Assembly (NCBI GenBank): GCA_920105625.2
Contig: OV050032.1
Span: forward strand, 71,095,879-71,159,878
From: Clusia tigrina
Lineage: Eukaryota; Arthropoda; Insecta; Diptera; Clusiidae
Length of the DNA stretch: 64,000 bases
Direction of reading: 5' to 3'
Positions 50,991-61,500 of the stretch are shown here, one piece after another. The notes under the pieces are model-generated. The model worked only from the letters and a program-made list of their open reading frames with translations. It made no database searches and was not told the DNA's origin. The position numbers were made by a program, and so were the translations under genes. Each line of letters opens with the position of its first letter. The stretch's first letter is position 1.

Positions 50991-51207
50991 CAAGGTTTTA
51001 TGACGCTCCAGTAAAAAGTTACAAGTATTTGTATGTTGCAAACTCTGATAGGTGCAGGACGTACCGTATAGAAGTAAATTGACAAGAGGCTCGAGTAGTT
51101 TATTGTTACAAAATTTCAAGGTTTTATGACGCTCCAGTAAAAAGTTACAAGCATTTGTATGTTGCAAACTTTGATAGGTGTAGGACGTACCGTATAGAAG
51201 TTAGGGA
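50886..51207. repeat. Monomer pair with a 70-bp deletion
   Basis: Two landmarks are 322 bp apart instead of 392. At 51071-51076 'gaagt' is joined directly to 'aaattgac', removing the segment 'tagggcc' through 'gatagctt'. The hybrid unit is therefore 126 bp long. Only 1-3 bp are shared at the join, depending on which monomer type was the left parent (types with 'gaagtaaggg' share 'taa'). It lies at the end of the 46.7-51.0 kb repeat and just before the next higher-order block. Confidence 0.93.
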
Positions 51208-54200
51208 CATTTGAAGTTTTATCAGTGTTTTATTTGGGACTCAAGGGTAGCATAGCTTTGAGCGATGGCTTAAATTGACAAGAGGCTCGATTACTTTATT
51301 GTTACACACTTTCAAGGTTTTATGACGCTCCAGTAAAAAGTTACAAGCATTTGAATGTTGCAAACTTTGATAGGTGTAGGACGTACCGTATATAAGTTAG
51401 GGCCATTTGAAATTTTATCAGTGGTTGATTTGGGACTCAAGGGTAGCATAGCTTTGAACGATTGCTTAAATTGACAAGAGGCTCGAGTACTTTATTGTTA
51501 CAAAATTTCAAGGTTTTATGACGCTCCAGTAAAAAGTTACAAGCATTTGTATGTTGCAAACTTTGATAGGTGTAGGACGTACCGTATAGAAGTTAGGGCC
51601 ATCTGAAGTTTTATCAGTGTTTGTTTTGGGACTCAAGGGTAGCATAGCTTTGAGTGATAGCTTAAATTGACAAGAGGCTCGAGTACGTTATTGTTACAAA
51701 ATTTCAAGGTTTTATGACGCTCCAGTAAAAAGTTACAAGCATTTGTATGTTGCAAACTTTGATAGGTGTAGGACGTACCGTATAGAAGTTAGGGACATTT
51801 GAAGTTTTATCAGTGTTTGATTTGGGACTCAAGGGTAGCATAGCCTTGAGCGATAGCTTAAATTGACAAGAGGCTCGAATACTTTATTGGTACAATATTT
51901 CAAGGTTTAATGACGCTCCAGTAAAAAGTTACAAGCATTTGAATGTTGCAAGCTTTGATAGGTGTAGGACGTACCGTATAGAAGTTAGGGCCATTTGAAG
52001 TTTTATCAGTGTTTGATTTGGGACTCAAGGGTAGCATAGCTTTGAGCGATAGCTTAAATTGACAAGAGGCTCGAGAACTTTATTGTTACAAAATTTCAAG
52101 GTTTTATGACGCTCCAGTAAAAAGTTACAAGCATTTGTAAATTGCAAACTTTGATAGGTGTAGGACGTACCGTATATAAGTTAGGGCCATTTGAAGTTTT
52201 ATCAGTGTTTGATTTGGGACTCAAGGGTAGCATAGCCTTGAGCGATAGCTTAAATTGACAAGAGGCTCGAATACTTTATTGTTACAATATTTCAAGGTTT
52301 AATGACGCTCCAGTAAAAAGTTACAAGCATTTGAATGTTGCAAGCTTTGATAGGTGTAGGACGTACCGTATAGAAGTTAGGGCCATTTGAAGTTTTATCA
52401 GTGTTTGATTTGTGACTCAAGGGTAGCATAGCTTTGAGCGATAGCTTAAATTGACAAGAGGCTCGAGAACTTTATTGTTACAAAATTTCAAGGTTTTATG
52501 ACGCTCCAGTAAAAAGTTACAAGCATTTGTAAGTTGCAAACTTTGATAGGTGTAGGACGTACCGTATATAAGTTAGGGCCATTTGAAGTTTTATCAGTGT
52601 TTGATTTGGGACTCAAGGGTAGCATAGCCTTGAGCGATAGCTTAAATTGACAAGAGGCTCGAATACTTTATTGTTACAATATTTCAAGGTTTAATGACGC
52701 TCCAGTAAAAAGTTACAAGCATTTGAATGTTGCAAGCTTTGATAGGTGTAGGACGTACCGTATAGAAGTTAGGGCCATTTGAAGTTTTATCAGTGTTTGA
52801 TTTGGGACTCAAGGGTAGCATAGCTTTGAGCGATAGCTTAAATTGACAAGAGGCTCGAGTACTTTATTGTTACAAAATTTCAAGGTTTTATGATGCTCAA
52901 GTAAAAAGTTTCAAGCATTTGTATGTTGCAAACTTTGATAGGTGGAGGAAGTACCGGATAAAAGTTAGGGCCATTTGAAGTTCTATCAGTGTTTGATTTG
53001 GGACTCAAGGGTAGCATAGCTTTGAGCGATAGCTTAAATTGACAAGAGGCTCGAGTTCTTTATTGTTACAAAATTTCAAGGTTTTATGATGCTCCAGTAA
53101 AAAGTTACAAGCATTTGTATGTTGCAAACTTTGATAGGTGGATGAAGTACCGGATAGAAGTTAGGGCCATTTGAAGTTCTATCAGTGTTTGATTTGGGAC
53201 TCAAGGGTAGCATAGCTTTGAGCGATAGCTTAAATTGACAAGAGGCTCGAGTACTTTATTGTTACAAAATTTCAAGGATTTATGACGCTCCAGTAAAAAG
53301 TTACAAGCATTTGTATGTTGCAAACTTTGATAGGTGTAGGACGTACCGTATAGAAGTTAGGGCCATTTGAAGTTTTATCAGTGTTTTATTTGGGACTCAA
53401 GGGTAGCATAGCTTTGAGCGATGGCTTAAATTGACAAGAGGCTCGATTACTTTATTGTTACACACTTTCAAGGTTTTATGACGCTCCAGTAAAAAGTTAC
53501 AAGCATTTGAATGTTGCAAACTTTGATAGGTGTAGGACGTACCGTATATAAGTTAGGGCCATTTGAAATTTTATCAGTGGTTGATTTGGGACTCAAGGGT
53601 AGCATAGCTTTGAACGATTGCTTAAATTGACAAGAGGCTCGAGTACTTTATTGTTACAAAATTTCAAGGTTTTATGACGCTCCAGTAAAAAGTTACAAGC
53701 ATTTGTATGTTGCAAACTTTGATAGGTGTAGGACGTACCGTATAGAAGTTAGGGCCATCTGAAGTTTTATCAGTGTTTGTTTTGGGACTCAAGGGTAGCA
53801 TAGCTTTGAGTGATAGCTTAAATTGACAAGAGGCTCGAGTACGTTATTGTTACAAAATTTCAAGGTTTTATGACGCTCCAGTAAAAAGTTACAAGCATTT
53901 GTATGTTGCAAACTTTGATAGGTGTAGGACGTACCGTATAGAAGTTAGGGACATTTGAAGTTTTATCAGTGTTTGATTTGGGACTCAAGGGTAGCATAGC
54001 CTTGAGCGATAGCTTAAATTGACAAGAGGCTCGAATACTTTATTGTTACAATATTTCAAGGTTTAATGACGCTCCAGTAAAAAGTTACAAGCATTTGAAT
54101 GTTGCAAGCTTTGATAGGTGTAGGACGTACCGTATAGAAGTTAGGGCCATTTGAAGTTTTATCAGTGTTTGATTTGGGACTCAAGGGTAGCATAGCTTTG

Positions 54201-55519
54201 AGCGATAGCTTAAATTGACAAGAGGCTCGAGAACTTTATTGTTACAAAATTTCAAGGTTTTATGACGCTCCAGTAAAAAGTTACAAGCATTTGTAAATTG
54301 CAAACTTTGATAGGTGTAGGACGTACCGTATATAAGTTAGGGCCATTTGAAGTTTTATCAGTGTTTGATTTGGGACTCAAGGGTAGCATAGCCTTGAGCG
54401 ATAGCTTAAATTGACAAGAGGCTCGAATACTTTATTGTTACAATATTTCAAGGTTTAATGACGCTCCAGTAAAAAGTTACAAGCATTTGAATGTTGCAAG
54501 CTTTGATAGGTGTAGGACGTACCGTATAGAAGTTAGGGCCATTTGAAGTTTTATCAGTGTTTGATTTGTGACTCAAGGGTAGCATAGCTTTGAGCGATAG
54601 CTTAAATTGACAAGAGGCTCGAGAACTTTATTGTTACAAAATTTCAAGGTTTTATGACGCTCCAGTAAAAAGTTACAAGCATTTGTAAGTTGCAAACTTT
54701 GATAGGTGTAGGACGTACCGTATATAAGTTAGGGCCATTTGAAGTTTTATCAGTGTTTGATTTGGGACTCAAGGGTAGCATAGCCTTGAGCGATAGCTTA
54801 AATTGACAAGAGGCTCGAATACTTTATTGTTACAATATTTCAAGGTTTAATGACGCTCCAGTAAAAAGTTACAAGCATTTGAATGTTGCAAGCTTTGATA
54901 GGTGTAGGACGTACCGTATAGAAGTTAGGGCCATTTGAAGTTTTATCAGTGTTTGATTTGGGACTCAAGGGTAGCATAGCTTTGAGCGATAGCTTAAATT
55001 GACAAGAGGCTCGAGTACTTTATTGTTACAAAATTTCAAGGTTTTATGATGCTCAAGTAAAAAGTTTCAAGCATTTGTATGTTGCAAACTTTGATAGGTG
55101 GAGGAAGTACCGGATAAAAGTTAGGGCCATTTGAAGTTCTATCAGTGTTTGATGTGGGACTCAAGGGTAGCATAGCTTTGAGCGATAGCTTAAATTGACA
55201 AGAGGCTCGAGTTCTTTATTGTTACAAAATTTCAAGGTTTTATGATGCTCCAGTAAAAAGTTACAAGCATTTGTATGTTGCAAACTTTGATAGGTGGATG
55301 AAGTACCGGATAGAAGTTAGGGCCATTTGAAGTTCTATCAGTGTTTGATTTGGGACTCAAGGGTAGCATAGCTTTGAGCGATAGCTTAAATTGACAAGAG
55401 GCTCGAGTACTTTATTGTTACAAAATTTCAAGGATTTATGACGCTCCAGTAAAAAGTTACAAGCATTTGTATGTTGCAAACTTTGATAGGTGTAGGACGT
55501 ACCGTATAGAAGTTAGGGC
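51208..55519. repeat. 11-monomer higher-order repeat, two copies (2156 bp each)
   Basis: Copies run about 51208-53363 and 53364-55519. Offsets of exactly 2156 bp: 'gtgttttatt' at 51225/53381, 'gtaaattgc' at 52137/54293, 'gtaagttgc' at 52529/54685. Typical markers are 'gtatataag', 'gtggttgat', 'gaacgattgc', 'ctcgagaac', 'gccttgag/ctcgaat' with 'caatatttcaagg', and 'catttgaatg'. The 'gccttgag/ctcgaat' monomer appears three times per copy, alternating with 'ctcgagaac' monomers, an internal two-monomer expansion. Private changes include 'attggtacaa' near 51887 and 'gatgtggg' near 55151. Confidence 0.92.
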
Positions 55520-58500
55520 CATTTGAAGTTTTATCAGTGTTTGATTTGGGACTCAAGGGTAGCATAGCTTTAAGCGATAGCTTAAATTGACAAGAGGCTC
55601 GAGTACTCTATTGTTACAAAGTTTCAAGGTTTTATGACGCTCCAGTAAAAAGTTACAAGTATTTGTATGTTGCAAACTCTGATAGGTGTAGGACGTACCG
55701 TATAGAAGTTGGGGCCATTTGAAGTTTTATCCGTGTTTGATTTGGGACTCAAGGGTAGCATAGCTTTGCGCGATAGCTTAAATTGACAAGAGGCTCGAGT
55801 ACTTGATTGTTAAAAAATTTCAAGGTTTTATGACGCTCCAGTAAAAAGTTACAAGCATTTGTATGTTGCAAGCTTTGATAGGTGTAGGACGTACCGTATA
55901 GAAGTTAGGGCCATTTGAAGTTTTATCAGTGTTTGATTTGGGACTCAAGGGTAGCATAACTTTGAGCGATAGCTTAAATTGACAAGAGGCTCGAGAACTT
56001 TATTGTTACAAAATTTCAAGGTTTTATGACGCTCCAGTAAAAAGTTACAAGCATTTGTATGTTGCAAACTTTGATAGGTGTAGGACGTACCGTATAGAAG
56101 TTAGGGCCATTTGAAGTTTTATCAGTGTTTGATTTGGGACTCAAGGGTAGCATAGCCTTGAGCGATAGCTTAAATTGACAAGAGGCTCGAATACTTTATT
56201 GTTACAATATTTCAAGGTTTAATGACGCTCCAGTAAAAAGTTACAAGCATTTGAATGTTGCAAACTTTGATTGGTGTAGGACGTACCGTATAGAAGTTAG
56301 GGCCATTTGAAGTTTTATCAGTGTTTGATTTGGGACTCAAGGGTAGCATAGCTTTGAGCGATAGCTTAAATTGACAAGAGGCTCGAGTACTTTATTGTTA
56401 CAAAATTTCAAGGTTTTATGATGCTCAAGTAAAAAGTTACAAGCATTTGTATGTTGCAAACTTTGATAGGTGGAGGAAGTACCGGATAGAAGTTAGGGCC
56501 ATTTGAAGTTCTATCAGTGTTTGATTTGGGACTCAACGGTATCATAGCTTTGAGCGATAGCTTAAATTGACAAGAGGCTCGAGTAGTTTATTGTTACAAA
56601 ATTCCAAGGTTTTATGACGCTCCAGTAAAAAGTTACAAGCATTTGAATGCTGCAAACTTTGATAGGTGTAGGACGTACCGTATAGAAGTTAGGGCCTTTT
56701 GAAATTTTATCAGTGTTTGATTTGGGACTCAAGGGTAGCATAGCTTTGAACGATTGCTTCAATTGACAAGAGGCGCGAGTACTTTATTGTTACAAAATTT
56801 CAAGGTTTTATGACGCTCCAGTAAAAAGTTACAAGCATTTGTATGTTGCAAACTTTGATAGGTGTAGGACGTACCGTATAGAAGTTAGGGCCATCTGAAG
56901 TTTTATCAGTGTTTGTTTTGGGACTCAAGGGTAGCATAGCTTTGAGCGATAGCTTAAATTGACAAGAGGCTCGAGTAGTTTATTGTTACAAAATTCCAAG
57001 GTTTTATGACGCTCCAGTAAAAAGTTACAAGCATTTGAATGTTGCAAACTTTGATAGGTGTAGGACGTACCGTATATAAGTTAGGGCCATTTGAAATTTT
57101 ATCAGTGGTTGATTTGGGACTCAAGGGTAGCATAGCTTTGAACGATTGCTTAAATTGACAAGAGGCTCGAGTACTTTATTGTTACAAAATTTCAAGGTTT
57201 TATGACGCTCCAGTAAAAAGTTACAAGCATTTGTATGTTGCAAACTTTGATAGGTGTAGGACGTACCGTATAGAAGTTAGGGCCATCTGAAGTTTTATCA
57301 GTGTTTGTTTTGGGACTCAAGGGTAGCATAGCTTTGAGTGATAGCTTAAATTGACAAGAGGCTCGAGTACGTTATTGTTACAAAATTTCAAGGTTTTATG
57401 ACGCTCCAGTAAAAAGTTACAAGCATTTGTATGTTGCAAACTTTGATAGGTGTAGGACGTACCGTATAGAAGTTAGGGACATTTGAAGTTTTATCAGTGT
57501 TTGATTTGGGACTCAAGGGTAGCATAGCCTTGAGCGATAGCTTAAATTGACAAGAGGCTCGAATACTTTATTGTTACAATATTTCAAGGTTTAATGACGC
57601 TCCAGTAAAAAGTTACAAGCATTTGAATGTTGCAAGCTTTGATAGGTGTAGGACGTACCGTATAGAAGTTAGGGCCATTTGAAGTTTTATCAGTGTTTGA
57701 TTTGGGACTCAAGGGTAGCATAGCTTTGAGCGATAGCTTAAATTGACAAGAGGCTCGAGAACTTTATTGTTACAAAATTTCAAGGTTTTATGACGCTCCA
57801 GTAAAAAGTTACAAGCATTTGTAAATTGCAAACTTTGATAGGTGTAGGACGTACCGTATATAAGTTAGGGCCATTTGAAGTTTTATCAGTGTTTGATTTG
57901 GGACTCAAGGGTAGCATAGCCTTGAGCGATAGCTTAAATTGACAAGAGGCTCGAATACTTTATTGTTACAATATTTCAAGGTTTAATGACGCTCCAGTAA
58001 AAAGTTACAAGCATTTGTATGTTGCAAGCTTTGATAGGTGTAGGACGTACCGTATAGAAGTTAGGGCCATTTGAAGTTTTATCAGTGTTTGATTTGTGAC
58101 TCAAGGGTAGCATAGCTTTGAGCGATAGCTTAAATTGACAAGAGGCTCGAGAACTTTATTGTTACAAAATTTCAAGGTTTTATGACGCTCCAGTAAAAAG
58201 TTACAAGCATTTGTAAGTTGCAAACTTTGATAGGTGTAGGACGTACCGTATATAAGTTAGGGCCATTTGAAGTTTTATCAGTGTTTGATTTGGGACTCAA
58301 GGGTAGCATAGCCTTGAGCGATAGCTTAAATTGACAAGAGGCTCGAATACTTTATTGTTACAATATTTCAAGGTTTAATGACGCTCCAGTAAAAAGTTAC
58401 AAGCATTTGAATGTTGCAAGCTTTGATAGGTGTAGGACGTACCGTATAGAAGTTAGGGCCATTTGAAGTTTTATCAGTGTTTGATTTGGGACTCAAGGGT

Positions 58501-61500
58501 AGCATAGCTTTGAGCGATAGCTTAAATTGACAAGAGGCTCGAGTACTTTATTGTTACAAAATTTCAAGGTTTTATGATGCTCAAGTAAAAAGTTTCAAGC
58601 ATTTGTATGTTGCAAACTTTGATAGGTGGAGGAAGTACCGGATAAAAGTTAGGGCCATTTGAAGTTCTATCAGTGTGTGATTTGGGACTCAAGGGTAGCA
58701 TAGCTTTGAGCGATAACTTAAATTGACAAGAGGCTCGAGTTCTTTATTGTTACAAAATTTCAAGGTTTTATGATGCTCCAGTAAAAAGTTACAAGCATTT
58801 GTATGTTGCAAACTTTGATAGGTGGAGGAAGTACCGGATAGAAGTTAGGGCCATTTGAAGTTCTATCAGTGTTTGATTTGGGACTCAAGGGTTGCATAGC
58901 TTTGAGCGATAGCTTAAATTGACAAGAGGCTCGAGTACTTTATTGTTACAAAATTTCAAGGATTTATGACGCTCCAGTAAAAAGTTACAAGCATTTGTAT
59001 GTTGCAAACTTTGATAGGTGTAGGACGTACCGTATAGAAGTTAGGGCCATTTGAAGTTTTATCAGTGTTTGATTTGGGACTCAAGGGTAGCATAGCTTTA
59101 AGCGATAGCTTAAATTGACAAGAGGCTCGAGTACTCTATTGTTACAAAGTTTCAAGGTTTTATGACGCTCCAGTAAAAAGTTACAAGTATTTGTATGTTG
59201 CAAACTCTGATAGGTGTAGGACGTACCGTATAGAAGTTGGGGCCATTTTGAGTTTTATCCGTGTTTGATTTGGGACTCAAGGGTAGCATAGCTTTGCGCG
59301 ATAGCTTAAATTGACAAGAGGCTCGAGTACTTGATTGTTAAAAAATTTCAAGGTTTTATGACGCTCCAGTAAAAAGTTACAAGCATTTGTATGTTGCAAG
59401 CTTTGATAGGTGTAGGACGTACCGTATAGAAGTTAGGGCCATTTGAAGTTTTATCAGTGTTTGATTTGGGACTCAAGGGTAGCATAACTTTGAGCGATAG
59501 CTTAAATTGACAAGAGGCTCGAGAACTTTATTGTTACAAAATTTCAAGGTTTTATGACGCTCCAGTAAAAAGTTACAAGCATTTGTATGTTGCAAACTTT
59601 GATAGGTGTAGGACGTACCGTATAGAAGTTAGGGCCATTTGAAGTTTTATCAGTGTTTGATTTGGGACTCAAGGGTAGCATAGCCTTGAGCGATAGCTTA
59701 AATTGACAAGAGGCTCGAATACTTTATTGTTACAATATTTCAAGGTTTAATGACGCTCCAGTAAAAAGTTACAAGCATTTGAATGTTGCAAACTTTGATA
59801 GGTGTAGGACGTACCGTATAGAAGTTAGGGCCATTTGAAGTTTTATCAGTGTTTGATTTGGGACTCAAGGGTAGCATAGCTTTGAGCGATAGCTTAAATT
59901 GACAAGAGGCTCGAGTACTTTATTGTTACAAAATTTCAAGGTTTTATGATGCTCAAGTAAAAAGTTACAAGCATTTGTATGTTGCAAACTTTGATTGGTG
60001 GAGGAAGTACCGGATAGAAGTTAGGGCCATTTGAAGTTCTATCAGTGTTTGATTTGGGACTCAAGGGTAACATAGCTTTGAGCGATAGCTTAAATTGACA
60101 AGAGGCTCGAGTTCTTTATTGTTACAAAATTTCAAGGTTTTATGATGCTCAAGTAAAAAGTTACAAGCATTTGTATGTTGCAAACTTTGATAGGTGGAGG
60201 AAGTACCGGATAGAAGTTAGGGCCATTTGAAGTTCTATCAGTGTTTGATTTGGGACTCAACGGTAGCATAGCTTTGAGCGATAGCTTAAATTGACAAGAG
60301 GCTCGAGTAGTTTATTGTTACAAAATTCCAAGGTTTTATGACGCTCCAGTAAAAAGTTACAAGCATTTGAATGCTGCAAACTTTGATAGGTGTAGGACGT
60401 ACCGTATAGAAGTTAGGGCCTTTTGAAATTTTATCAGTGTTTGATTTGGGACTCAAGGGTAGCATAGCTTTGAACGATTGCTTCAATTGACAAGAGGCGC
60501 GAGTACTTTATTGTTACAAAATTTCAAGGTTTTATGACGCTCCAGTAAAAAGTTACAAGCATTTGTATGTTGCAAACTTTGATAGGTGTAGGACGTACCA
60601 TATAGAAGTTAGGGCCATCTGAAGTTTTATCAGTGTTTGTTTTGGGACTCAAGGGTAGCATAGCTTTGAGTGATAGCTTAAATTGACAAGAGGCTCGAGT
60701 GCGTTATTGTTACAAAATTTCAAGGTTTTATGACGCTCCAGTAAAAAGTTACAAGCATTTGTATGTTGCAAACTTTGATAGGTGTAGGACGTACCGTATA
60801 GAAGTTAGGGACATTTGGAGTTTTATCAGTGTTTGATTTGGGACTCAAGGGTAGCATAGCTTTGAGCGATGGCTTAAATTGACAAGAGGCTCGATTACTT
60901 TATTGTTACACACTTTCAAGGTTTTATGACGCTCCAGTAAAAAGTTACAAGCATTTGTATGTTGTAAACTTTGATAGGTGTAGGACGTACCGTATAGAAG
61001 TTAGGGCCATTTGAAGTTTTATCAGTGTTTGAGTTGGGACTCAAGGGTAGCATAGCTTTGAGCGATAGCTTAAATTGACAAGAGGCTCGAGTACTTTATT
61101 GTGACAAAATTTCAAGGTTTTATGACGCTCCAGTAAAAAGTTACAAGCATTTGTATGTTGCAAACTTTGATAGGTGTAGGACGTACCGTATAGAAGTTAG
61201 GGCCATTTGAAGTTTTATCAGTGTTTGATTTGGGACTCAAGGGTAGTATAGCTTTGCGCGATAGCTTAAATTGACAAGAGGCTCGAGTACTTTATTGTTA
61301 CAAAATTTCAAGGTTTTATGACGCTCCAGTAAAAAGTTACAAGCATTTCTATGTTGCAAACTTTGATAGGAGTAGGACGTACCGTATAGAAGTTTGGGCC
61401 ATTTGAAGTTTTATCAGTGTTTTATTTGGGACTCAAGGGTAGCATAGCTTTGAGCGATAGCTTAAATTGACAAGAGGCTCGAGTACTCTATTGTTACAAA

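Noticed and set aside
56562..56762. Identical 66-codon - strand frames at 56562-56762 and 60286-60486
   Set aside because: The identity reflects the 3724-bp higher-order duplication, not selection on a protein. No domain is recognisable.
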